A DNA stretch of 64,000 nucleotides, taken from the NCBI GenBank assembly GCA_965229625.1, contig CBDDJJ010000002.1, positions 806,001-870,000 of the forward strand. Direction: 5' to 3'. Position numbers and translations under genes: made by a program. This document shows, in pieces, positions 1-7,749 of the stretch (position 1 is its first letter; each line of letters begins with the position of its first letter). A model generated the notes under the pieces. It saw only the letters and a program-made list of their open reading frames with translations, was not told where the DNA came from and did no database searches. This stretch comes from JANQIO01 sp965229625 (GTDB lineage Bacteria; Pseudomonadota; Gammaproteobacteria; Pseudomonadales; Halieaceae).

Positions 1-1
1 G

Positions 2-298
2 GGGCCGGACACACTGCGAGGACCCAATGCAAACGATCCGCTGTGGTTAGTGGCCTCCCTCGCAGGCCTCACCATGGGCCTGCTCCAGCCGGGCTTGTGG
101 CGTATCCAGCCGGGGCTGGGCCGCTTCAATGCAGTGTGCCTGTGCATCTGGCTGCTGTTGATACCCGCCGTGCTGCTGATCGGCACGATTTCGCTGGGCG
201 TCTACGAGCGCACCGTGGGTGCCATCTATGTTGTCTGGGTAGCAGGCGTGAGCTATGCCGTTTCCCAATGCCGCCGCAAGGAAGGCACACAAAGCTGA
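2..298 (+). CDS. C-terminal part of a membrane protein (5' end outside window)
   Basis: The frame is open from the window edge and ends at 298, so this is the tail of a longer gene. The visible 98 residues contain two hydrophobic stretches, one around CLCIWLLLIPAVLLIG and one around AIYVVWVAGVSYAV, separated by a short charged segment (VYERT) and followed by a basic tail (CRRKEGTQS). That pattern fits the last two membrane helices of an inner-membrane protein. A GTG at 50 could in principle start a short 82-residue protein, but the coding-like frame continues upstream of it. No family is recognisable from this fragment. Confidence 0.5.
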   Translation, partial: GPDTLRGPNANDPLWLVASLAGLTMGLLQPGLWRIQPGLGRFNAVCLCIWLLLIPAVLLIGTISLGVYERTVGAIYVVWVAGVSYAVSQCRRKEGTQS

Positions 299-420
299 CA
301 CGCGACAGCAATATTCGCCCGTGGCGGTGTACCAGCACCTCATGGAACCGCCCCACCTGATCCACCCTTGAGATAGCGGTAAACCCAACGCCCATTAGCG
401 CTGGTGGCGGTTGACTCAAA

Positions 421-455
421 TTATATAAGCACTAATATATTAGTCCTGTTATATA
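421..455. promoter_or_regulatory. AT-rich palindrome upstream of the marR-like gene, possible operator
   Basis: A perfect 12-bp palindrome, CTAATATATTAG, lies at 432-443. It is flanked by two direct copies of TTATATA (421-427 and 449-455). The block ends a few bases before the ATG at 459, in otherwise GC-rich DNA. MarR-family proteins usually bind palindromes of this size in their own promoters, so autoregulation is the simplest reading. This is inference; no binding site of a known homologue was compared. Confidence 0.45.
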
Positions 456-458
456 GAC

Positions 459-950
459 ATGGACTGGCACGTGAAACCTGCTGATGGATTGGGCACCCAG
501 CTCCGGCGCCTGCTTGAGTTGCTTGATGGTGATCTTGAGGTTCTCTATAGGGAGGAGCACCCTTTCTACGTGCCCCGCTACACCCCAGTAATGAAGGCGC
601 TGGCGGTGCAGGAGCCCCTTACCATCAAGGATATCGCCGCGCGTTCCAGTATTTCCCACTCTGCTGCCAGCCAGACCATTACCCGCATGGTCGACCTGGA
701 ACTGGTGGAGTTGGCGGTTGAAGGCGACCGCCGCTATCGGACCGTGCGCCTGTCACCGGACGGTCGCGCGTTGTTGCCCTGGCTGCAGGAACGCTGGCAA
801 GCGACACAGCGTGCCGCCGGCCAACTGGACCGGGAACTCACCCACCCGCTGAGCCAGTTGCTGGCAGAAGCTATTAGCAAACTCGAAAACACGCCTTTCA
901 AGGAACGGATTCAATCGCTATCCCCCACCGCCAAGGACAACAGACCGTGA
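459..950 (+). CDS. MarR family winged-helix transcriptional regulator
   Basis: A 163-residue protein of normal size for the MarR family. The winged-helix core spans about residues 45-105: a first helix (TPVMKALAVQEPLTIKDIAA), the recognition helix region (SHSAASQTITRMVDLELVEL) and the wing with the basic DRRYRTVRLSP strand. N- and C-terminal helices (LRRLLELLDGDLEVLY and the LLAEAISKLE region) would form the dimer interface. MarR proteins are cytoplasmic dimers that usually repress nearby genes and are released by small ligands. The stop overlaps the GTG of the S41 peptidase by 4 bp, so the two are translationally coupled. The palindrome at 432-443 is a plausible target. The ligand cannot be predicted. 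Confidence 0.85.
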   Translation: MDWHVKPADGLGTQLRRLLELLDGDLEVLYREEHPFYVPRYTPVMKALAVQEPLTIKDIAARSSISHSAASQTITRMVDLELVELAVEGDRRYRTVRLSPDGRALLPWLQERWQATQRAAGQLDRELTHPLSQLLAEAISKLENTPFKERIQSLSPTAKDNRP

Positions 951-1957
951 AGCCTCTGCCTGGAATACTCGCCACCCTGCTGTTGGCCATAACCACGGCT
1001 GCCTCGGCAAACCCGACGGATGAGAATACGCGGCAGCAGGTGTTGTCGGCGGTGATCGCCCACCTCGAGGATGACTATGTTGATCCGCAGGTGGGGCAAC
1101 GGGCTGGCGCCAGCCTGCGTGAGGACCTCGCGGCAGGAAAATTCCATTCCTTCACCGACGCGGAGCACTTTGCCACTGCAGTGAGCACAAGGCTGCAGGA
1201 ACTGACCGGTGACGGTCACCTGAACGTCGAATACTCGCCCTCCCCGATCAGTGCTTCGGCTGAGGCGGAGCAGGAATACGGTGATGAGCAAATGGAGCGC
1301 TGGTACGGCGCCCATATCAACTACGGGGTGAACCGCATCGAGCGCCTGGAAGGCAACCTGGGCTACTTCGACCTGCGCGTGTTTCCGCCGCTGGCAATGG
1401 GCGGCGACACTATCGCTGCTGCAATGAACGTGCTCGCGGACCTGGACGGGCTGATTATCGACCTCAGGAACAACGGCGGAGGCATTGGCGCCACCGCTGA
1501 CCTGGTAGCCAGCTACCTCTTTGACGGCGGCCGGCACCCGCTGACGGGCATGTACGACCGACCCACCGACACCCTGACCCAACGGTTCACGCTGCCGTAC
1601 GTGCCGGGTAAGCGCTTTGGGAAAGATAAGCCCGTATATGTGCTGACCTCAGGCAAGACTTTCTCCGCCGCTGAGGCACTGGCCTACAATCTGCAGGCCC
1701 TGGACCGCGCTACAGTGATCGGCGAAGTGTCCGGTGGCGGCGCCCATCCTTTCGACTATCTGCCCGTGCACCCCCATTTCGTGCTGTGGTCGGTCACTGC
1801 CCGCAGCGTAAATCCCATCACCGGAACCAACTGGCAGTCTGTCGGTGTGCAACCGGATGTTGAAGTTCTGTCGCAGGATGCCCTGGATGTGGCCGTGGCG
1901 GCCTTTGCGGACCACACCTCGAAGTCAACCGATTCCTCGCCTGACAAGGCGCGCTAA
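947..1957 (+). CDS. S41 family (IRBP/tail-specific type) peptidase, exported
   Basis: A 336-residue protein with a cleavable signal peptide (LPGILATLLLAITTAASA, cleavage near residue 21). The middle carries the S41 fold: LGYFDLRVFPP and the strand LIIDLRNNGGG are family hallmarks. The nucleophile region KTFSAAEALAY gives Ser240, with Glu243 just after it, followed by VIGEVSGGGAHP. There is no PDZ domain, which fits the IRBP-like subgroup rather than Prc/CtpA. It probably acts in the periplasm on peptides or lipopeptides; the substrate is unknown. It starts with GTG inside the stop of the MarR gene (GTGA overlap). Pairing of a MarR regulator with this type of peptidase suggests that the peptidase is its regulated target. 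Confidence 0.85.
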   Translation: MKPLPGILATLLLAITTAASANPTDENTRQQVLSAVIAHLEDDYVDPQVGQRAGASLREDLAAGKFHSFTDAEHFATAVSTRLQELTGDGHLNVEYSPSPISASAEAEQEYGDEQMERWYGAHINYGVNRIERLEGNLGYFDLRVFPPLAMGGDTIAAAMNVLADLDGLIIDLRNNGGGIGATADLVASYLFDGGRHPLTGMYDRPTDTLTQRFTLPYVPGKRFGKDKPVYVLTSGKTFSAAEALAYNLQALDRATVIGEVSGGGAHPFDYLPVHPHFVLWSVTARSVNPITGTNWQSVGVQPDVEVLSQDALDVAVAAFADHTSKSTDSSPDKAR

Positions 1958-1988
1958 CCGGCGCCTGCTGCCAACTGGACGACGCTAT

Positions 1989-2108
1989 TCGAATCCCGGA
2001 CAGTATCGTTTCGTGGTCGCCGGCGAGGAGAATGCCACAGGTGAACGGCAGGTGATCGTGACTGATGACTTGCTGTTCGAACAGGATATTCAACAGGCCA
2101 GCCATTAG
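1989..2108 (+). pseudogene. Possible remnant of a coding sequence after the S41 peptidase
   Basis: After the peptidase stop, one plus-strand frame reads as a protein-like tail (YRFVVAGEENATGERQVIV, then TDDLLFEQDIQQASH) ending in TAG at 2108. Upstream in the same frame the sequence is low-quality and overlaps the peptidase, and no start codon or ribosome site of its own is seen. The tail has a balanced residue composition, unlike the shadow frames nearby. It may be the end of a decayed gene. No family is recognised and the call is weak. Confidence 0.2.
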
Positions 2109-2148
2109 TTTCCCGTCGCCGGACGGAATCAAGCGCCCAGGCTTCTAG

Positions 2149-3282
2149 CTAGCGCACCTCGTCGAAGGCCGCCGCGATAATCGGAATAAGCTGATCGCGG
2201 GCGCCGCCGCTGCCGACGCTGCCCTCGTTACCCGTGTAGTCTTCGAAGAAGACAACGCCCGCGTACTGGCGCTCGGTATCGATCCAGGACAGGGATCCGT
2301 AGAAGCCGCCGTCGGTGAACAGGGTCACCGGTCCGTCTCCAACCCGTGGCTCCAGCCACCAGCCCATGCCGTAGCCGCTGCCATCGGCATCCTGGGTCCG
2401 GGGCAGGCGCATGGAGGCAACGCTGTCTGCACTGAGCACGCGGTTCGCTCCGCACAGGCCGTCATTGAGGTGCAGGGAGAGAAGCTTCGCGTAGTCGTCC
2501 AGGTTGCTCATCATGCCGCCTTCCTGGTTGGGGTTTTCACGCCCCACCAGGGTCTCCGGCATACCGTCCCAGGCCTCGGCAAAGGACAGGTTGTTGCCGT
2601 AGGTCGCGATCTCCATATCACAGGGCTCGGCGATGTACGCATCCCATAGCTGGTTCCAGGTACCGCCGCCGACAATCTCCGCCACCGCACCGGATAGCTG
2701 CCACTGGCTGCCACCGTAGTCGAAAGCGGTATCCGCCGGTGTGCTCACCAAACCCGGTAAGGGCGTGGTGAAGATAGTCTCACCGCACTCCTGCAGGGTG
2801 CCAAACGGCAGGTACTGGCACAGGTGGGGTGCATACAGCGCTTGGTTTACAAACAGGTTGACCAGGCCGGGAATCCCCGAGCGGTTGGCCACCAGGTGCT
2901 CGGTGGTAATCGCCGGGTCCCATACCCCCTGCCAGGGCAGGTAATTGGCGATTGGCGTGGTGATGTCAAAGTCGACATTGTCGTCATCATCGTGCAGCGC
3001 CATTAGCAGCGTCACCGTCGGCACCTTGCTGGTGGACGCCAGCAGGACCAGGCTGTCCTCGGTCTGGTTGCCGAAGGCCGCCTTGTGGACGACGCCCAGG
3101 TCCCGGTCGACCACGATATAGGAGCCGCCGGGGAAGGCCTCCTCGCTGGCGACAAAGTCGGCCATCCAGGCATCTGCTGCTGTGAAATCGGGCAGTACCG
3201 GTTCCGGGATGAAGGTATCGTTGGAGTCGCTACAAGCGGCAAGGACAGGGAGGCAGAGCCACCCCAGCAGGCGTTGTTTCAT
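2149..3282 (-). CDS. Serine hydrolase lipoprotein, beta-lactamase/class C fold
   Basis: A 377-residue protein when started at the ATG at 3282; the longer frame to 3345 has no signal. The N-terminus is a lipoprotein signal (MKQRLLGWLCLPVLAAC, lipobox LAAC, Cys17). The active-site SxxK motif is at Ser83-Lys86 (ASTSKVPT). The second motif tyrosine sits in FDYGGSQWQLSG, where the usual Y-x-N is Y-G-G. The third box region is FTDGGFYGSLSWID. These are features of the beta-lactamase-related serine hydrolases (EstB/AmpC-like), which act as esterases or peptidases more often than as resistance enzymes. It should be anchored in the outer or inner membrane facing the periplasm. It is transcribed convergently with the S41 peptidase. 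Confidence 0.85.
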   Translation of the reverse strand: MKQRLLGWLCLPVLAACSDSNDTFIPEPVLPDFTAADAWMADFVASEEAFPGGSYIVVDRDLGVVHKAAFGNQTEDSLVLLASTSKVPTVTLLMALHDDDDNVDFDITTPIANYLPWQGVWDPAITTEHLVANRSGIPGLVNLFVNQALYAPHLCQYLPFGTLQECGETIFTTPLPGLVSTPADTAFDYGGSQWQLSGAVAEIVGGGTWNQLWDAYIAEPCDMEIATYGNNLSFAEAWDGMPETLVGRENPNQEGGMMSNLDDYAKLLSLHLNDGLCGANRVLSADSVASMRLPRTQDADGSGYGMGWWLEPRVGDGPVTLFTDGGFYGSLSWIDTERQYAGVVFFEDYTGNEGSVGSGGARDQLIPIIAAAFDEVR

Positions 3283-3530
3283 AGGATTTCCCCACATTCT
3301 TATTATGGGCCGACAGGATCGGCTTGACCGAAGTATAGATTTCAATGCCGGGGGAGTATAGCTGTCGCGGATTCAGCACCTTCGCGCCAGGTGGCGCAGC
3401 TTTACCTGTTCATACCGCGACAGGATTATCTTGATCTAACGCAGCGAATCCCCTGCAACGCCGGCTACGCGTTTCCCGCGTGCGGTGGCACTGGCTAGAC
3501 TGGCAGTTCATTTAGACTGCGACCAATTCA

Positions 3531-5060
3531 ATGAGTATCACCCGGGCTGCGATCGCCTCCGAATCCCACTACACCGTTGACGCCGGCAGGCAGATTGCCG
3601 AGGCAGGCGGGAACGCCGTGGATATCGCGGTGGCCTGTGCCCTGGCGGCAACCGTCTCAGAGACCATCATGTGTTCCCTGGGCGGTTCTGCCTTCATCGC
3701 CGTCAAGGTCGCCGGCCAGCCGCCGGAATTGATTGACGGCGCCGACGCCATGCCGGCGACGCCAGACGGCGGCGCCGGCACCGCCTGGCAGCGCGCGCAT
3801 ATCCCCTACGGTGACGGTATTACTGTCAACGTCGGCCATGCCTCGATCGCCGTGCCAGGCATGTTGCGAGCGGTCGAGCTCGCCTGGCAGCGACACGGCT
3901 CAATGCCCTGGCGTGACATCGTCACGCCGGCGCTGACGCTGGCGCGATCGGGGCTGATCGCCAGCCACACCCTGGTCAAGTGGCTGGAGATGGCCGGCGA
4001 AGCGGTGTTCTTTGCGCAGCAGGAAAGCCGCGACAGTTTCTTCCCGGATGGTGTAAACCCGCTGGGAAGCGGTGATTTCTACACGCCGCCCCACCTGGCA
4101 GACTCCCTCGACCTGATCGCCCGGGAAGGGGCCGATGCGCTCTACCGCGGCGATATTGGCCGCGCCCTGGAAAAGGAAGCCCTGTCCAATGAGGGCTTCA
4201 TAACGATGGCGGACCTTGGGGCCTACCAGGCCGAGGTGCGCCGGCCAATCCTGCTGAATTCCCACGGCTACCAGCTGGCGCTGAACCCCCCGCCGGCCAT
4301 CGGCGGTGCCATGGTGGGATCGATGGTGCAGATGTATGACAGCCTCTGGCAGCCGGAAATGAGTGACGCCCAGCGGGCCCTCGCCATCGCCCGGGTGCAG
4401 CAGGCGATGTTCTCCCTGCGCCAGCAGGAAGCCAACGCACACTGGGGGGCGGCACGCGCCGGGCAGATCCTGGAACGGGACTGGCTGGAGAGGTACCTGC
4501 ACAAGCGCTTTTCCCCGAATACCATGCACCTGAGTGTCGCCACCGATGACGGCACCGTGGTGGCCATCACCATGAGCAATGGCTACGGCTCGGGAATTTC
4601 TATTCCGGGTACCGGCATTCCCACCAACAACAGCCTTGGCGAGCCCGAGCTGAATCCGGCGGGTTTCTTCGCGATCCCCGCTGGCGGCCGGCTGGTGTCC
4701 AACATGTCACCTACCGTGGTGTGGAATGAGGCGGGGAAAACCCTGGCCATGGGTTCCCCCGGGGCCAGCCGCATCACCACCACCATCTTCCAGGGCTGGC
4801 AGCGCTTTGCCTACGAGAACATGAGTTTTGAAGAGATGGTGCGGGCGCCACGCCTGCATGTGGAGTGGGTAGACGGGGTGTTCACGCTGCAGCACGAACC
4901 CGGTATCAATACCAGCGCTGCCGGGAGTGAGTTCCGGCTTCGCCCCTTCGACGACATCGACATGTACTTCGGCGCCCTGCACGTCGCAGGCCGCGAGGAG
5001 AACGGTGAACTGCACGCACTGGCCGACAGCCGCCGGGATGGCAGCCAGGTCATTACCTGA
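3531..5060 (+). CDS. Gamma-glutamyltransferase family protein (Ntn hydrolase), cytoplasmic
   Basis: A 509-residue protein with the gamma-glutamyltransferase layout. The large-subunit start (ESHYTVDAGRQIAEAGGNAVD) and the strand SETIMCSLGGSAF are typical. The autoprocessing site is NTMHLSV, with Thr331 aligned to the catalytic threonine that becomes the N-terminus of the small subunit. The usual second Thr of the TTHxS motif is Met here. The small subunit has MSNGYGSGISIPGTGIPTNN and SNMSPTVVW, which resemble the oxyanion region. No signal peptide is present, unlike periplasmic Ggt, so it should be cytoplasmic. Substrates in this subfamily include glutathione, other gamma-glutamyl compounds and acylated beta-lactams; the exact one is unknown. 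It stands alone on the plus strand. Confidence 0.85.
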   Translation: MSITRAAIASESHYTVDAGRQIAEAGGNAVDIAVACALAATVSETIMCSLGGSAFIAVKVAGQPPELIDGADAMPATPDGGAGTAWQRAHIPYGDGITVNVGHASIAVPGMLRAVELAWQRHGSMPWRDIVTPALTLARSGLIASHTLVKWLEMAGEAVFFAQQESRDSFFPDGVNPLGSGDFYTPPHLADSLDLIAREGADALYRGDIGRALEKEALSNEGFITMADLGAYQAEVRRPILLNSHGYQLALNPPPAIGGAMVGSMVQMYDSLWQPEMSDAQRALAIARVQQAMFSLRQQEANAHWGAARAGQILERDWLERYLHKRFSPNTMHLSVATDDGTVVAITMSNGYGSGISIPGTGIPTNNSLGEPELNPAGFFAIPAGGRLVSNMSPTVVWNEAGKTLAMGSPGASRITTTIFQGWQRFAYENMSFEEMVRAPRLHVEWVDGVFTLQHEPGINTSAAGSEFRLRPFDDIDMYFGALHVAGREENGELHALADSRRDGSQVIT

Positions 5061-5085
5061 GAGCCCCTCCTGCGCGCGCAGGACC

Positions 5086-5442
5086 CTAGCCGCCAGGCTT
5101 ACCGGTTGTGAATGTGAAGGCCTTGTTGTCCTTACGCAATGACTCGATGCTGCGGCCATCACAATCCGCCAGGTTGGCACCGTCGACAACGCCGTCCGCG
5201 CTCACCATCAACAGCACCGGGTCCGACGTGGAAGATTTGTAGAGCGTCCTGCCATCGCGCATATAGGCGCTCACGTAGAAGACCATCCGCTCCCAGGGCA
5301 GCACACCCGTCGGGTCCTGAACAGAGCAAACAATCACGTCCGGCATACCGGATATGATCTCGGTCCTGGCGCTGCTGGCCGCCAGGGACAACAGGGCGCC
5401 AACGGCGACCCCGGCGATGCGGGTAGAAGTATTCAGTCGCAT
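5086..5442 (-). CDS. Small exported protein of unknown function
   Basis: A 118-residue protein. I use the ATG at 5442 because a strong ribosome site (AGGAGAG) lies 8-9 bases upstream and a signal peptide follows directly (RIAGVAVGALLSLAASSARTE). A longer frame to 5880 overlaps the sulfotransferase gene and is not credible upstream. The mature part has two cysteines (VIVCSVQDP and LADCDGRSI) that could form a disulfide, and short strand-like segments such as MVFYVSAYMRDGRTLYKSS. No family is recognised. It is convergent with the GGT-like gene and divergent from the sulfotransferase. Confidence 0.65.
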   Translation of the reverse strand: MRLNTSTRIAGVAVGALLSLAASSARTEIISGMPDVIVCSVQDPTGVLPWERMVFYVSAYMRDGRTLYKSSTSDPVLLMVSADGVVDGANLADCDGRSIESLRKDNKAFTFTTGKPGG

Positions 5443-5625
5443 ATCAGGTTCTCTCCTGCCAAAAGCTCGAGCATCCAATGCGCCCAAGTATATGAACAAT
5501 CGGGCACTTCCGGGCAAGGCCTTGTCGGCAAGCCGGTACTCTGGCGCCTTGTTTCGCGCCCCGGCAAAGTCGATTATGCTGGCCCACCTTTCATCAACGT
5601 GCCAACTCCACTTCAGCATCCGTCC

Positions 5626-6444
5626 ATGCGCCTGATCATCGCCCACGGGCATATCTTCAAGAACGCCGGCAGCACCCTGGACTGGAGCCTGCGCCGCAGT
5701 TTCGGGGATGGCTTCCTCGACCACCGCGACGACGAGCGCATGCTCGGGGACGGTACCCGGCACCTTGCCGAGCTGGTGGCGCAACAGGGCTCGCTGCAGG
5801 CCATCTCCAGTCATCACATGCCAGGCACCATGCCTGAGCTGGAGGGATGCCGGTTTGCCCAGCTCTATCTCCTGCGCCACCCGGTAGAACGCGTCCGCTC
5901 GGTTTACGCATTCGAGCGCCAGCAGCAGTCAGACTCCCTGGGCGCCCGCACCGCCAAGCGCAAGAATTTCGCAGACTATGTCGTCTGGCGCATGCAACCG
6001 GGAGTGCCACGCGTGATCCGCAACTACCAGACCCTCTATCTCGCCGGCGAGCATGACTACCCTGGAACCGCGGAGCCTGGGGCGGAGCTGTTTGCCAGGG
6101 CGCTGGATCAGCTGCAGTCCGGCGCCCTGGTGGGAATCGTCGAGCGCTACGACGAGAGCATGGTGGTGCTGGAACACCAGCTGAAGGATTCCCTGCCAGC
6201 ACTGGACCTCGCCTATGTCCGCCAGAACGTAACGCCAGCAGAACGGACCGAGCGCGACCCGGCCCGCATCCTGGCGCAACTGGGAGAGCTTTCGGACACG
6301 CTGATCAGCAAGAACAGCCTTGACCTGGACCTGTACCAGCTGGCAGAGCGGCGGTTGGATGAAACCATTGGCAGGATCCCTGAATTCGAACAGCGTCTCG
6401 GGGAATTCCGCGCACGCTGCCAGCTGCTGGAGTCGGGCGCCTGA
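5626..6444 (+). CDS. Sulfotransferase family protein
   Basis: About 272 residues from the ATG at 5626; a GTG at 5599 in the same frame would add nine residues, and neither start has a clear ribosome site. The N-terminus HIFKNAGSTLDWSLRR matches the 5'-phosphosulfate-binding loop of sulfotransferases (usually hxKtGGTS). The strand and helix QLYLLRHPVERVRSVYAFER matches the 3'-phosphate-binding motif (RDPxxRxxS). These enzymes transfer sulfate from PAPS to hydroxyl or amino groups. The acceptor is unknown. No sulfate activation genes are seen nearby. The protein has no membrane segment and is probably cytoplasmic. The rest is rich in charged helices. Confidence 0.8.
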   Translation: MRLIIAHGHIFKNAGSTLDWSLRRSFGDGFLDHRDDERMLGDGTRHLAELVAQQGSLQAISSHHMPGTMPELEGCRFAQLYLLRHPVERVRSVYAFERQQQSDSLGARTAKRKNFADYVVWRMQPGVPRVIRNYQTLYLAGEHDYPGTAEPGAELFARALDQLQSGALVGIVERYDESMVVLEHQLKDSLPALDLAYVRQNVTPAERTERDPARILAQLGELSDTLISKNSLDLDLYQLAERRLDETIGRIPEFEQRLGEFRARCQLLESGA

Positions 6445-6605
6445 ACCGTGCACATGCTCGCCATACCGGGGTTTCCGGGGATGGGTGCGTGCGCTAATCC
6501 TCGATCCGCCCCAAACCGAACAAAAACTGAACAGTCTTTTCTGCCGGCTGAACCAAGTCGGCCTTCATCGCGTCTAATCTGGAGGTTCCCGCGTCCAAGA
6601 GGTAC

Positions 6606-7613
6606 ATGATGCTCAAGTCCAAACTCTGTATTGCGATAGTCTGCCTGGGGCTGACCGCCTGCGAACAGGCCCAGTTGGTGGGCCCGGTTGGCGGCGGTGA
6701 GGTCACCGTCAGCGAGTTCCGTTCCGGCCAGACCGTGCTCACCGGGCTAAGCACCACCGATGAAAACAGTCTGGTGGCGCTGGTGGGCCAGGAGACCTAT
6801 GACAGCTACAACGCCCTGCAGCTCATGTCGTTGGTGGGTATCAACACCTTTGCGAATCCCGATTTTGAGGATTCCACCTGGTACGTGATGGCGGTACAGG
6901 GGGGCTTTGACTATGACGCGGACGGCAATCGCCTGGCGGACCAGGCTCCGGTCCAGACCTTTGGGACCTTGCACGCCCTGGTCACCGGTGATGAGCTCAA
7001 CAGCGGTGGTTTCCTGATTACCCCCGTCACGGAGGCCGCTTACCGCTACGCCCTCGATATCGCCGATTCGACCTCTGACGATGAACTGCACTCCGCCCTC
7101 GATGCCATCGCGAGCGACCTGGTTGGGGACATCACTCTGGACGATGACATCGACTATGACGACATGCTTGCATGGAACCGCTCGCTGCACAGCCAGCAGC
7201 TCAGGGGGGATATCGGCACCCTGACCAGCGCCATCGGTGGCGGGGAAAATGTGTCTGTGGTGACCGCGGCAGCACTGGCGCTATTCAGTTCCGACCCACC
7301 GGGTGGTGAGCCCAGTGCCGAGGAGTTCTTCGCCCAGTCCGCCTCAGATGTCGTGCAGACGCGCTGCGGCTCCTGTCATCGTGTGGGGGGCATAGGGACA
7401 CGCGGCACCAATCACGTGCTACAGCCAACCTCCAACAGTGATCACATCGCGCTCAATACCGAGATGTACCGGGCGCTGGTGGACAGCCGCGGCGTGCAGT
7501 ACATCCTCGACAAGTCCATCGGGCAGCGTGGCCATGGCGGTGGTAACCGGCTTGGAAGTTTCCCGCAGGAGTTCGATATCCTGGAAACCTTCCTCAGGCT
7601 GCTTGAAAGCTAG
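6606..7613 (+). CDS. Lipoprotein with C-terminal single-haem cytochrome c motif
   Basis: A 335-residue protein (ATG at 6606, with a second ATG in the next codon; ribosome site AAGAGG). The N-terminus is a lipoprotein signal ending in LGLTAC. The central 200 residues are acidic and not assigned to a family; they include several Asp-rich stretches such as DYDADGNRLADQ and DDDIDYDDM. The C-terminus has CGSCH (Cys254-His258), a covalent haem-binding motif, in a context like that of planctomycete-type or DUF1592/PSCyt-like domains (ILDKSIGQRGHGGG). It should face the periplasm and may carry electrons. It lies convergent to a TonB receptor, with no terminator that I can see in the 136-bp gap. Confidence 0.7.
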   Translation: MMLKSKLCIAIVCLGLTACEQAQLVGPVGGGEVTVSEFRSGQTVLTGLSTTDENSLVALVGQETYDSYNALQLMSLVGINTFANPDFEDSTWYVMAVQGGFDYDADGNRLADQAPVQTFGTLHALVTGDELNSGGFLITPVTEAAYRYALDIADSTSDDELHSALDAIASDLVGDITLDDDIDYDDMLAWNRSLHSQQLRGDIGTLTSAIGGGENVSVVTAAALALFSSDPPGGEPSAEEFFAQSASDVVQTRCGSCHRVGGIGTRGTNHVLQPTSNSDHIALNTEMYRALVDSRGVQYILDKSIGQRGHGGGNRLGSFPQEFDILETFLRLLES

Positions 7614-7749
7614 CGAACACCCAGTCTTTGCGCGATAGCTGGCGGCAAGCGGAAACCGCGCCGCCACCTCGTAGCAGTAGATGTGAGGCTGCCGCGCGCG
7701 CCTCCGCAACTCTTCTGCTGTCCGCCCGGCAGATTCAGGAGGCCCTATG

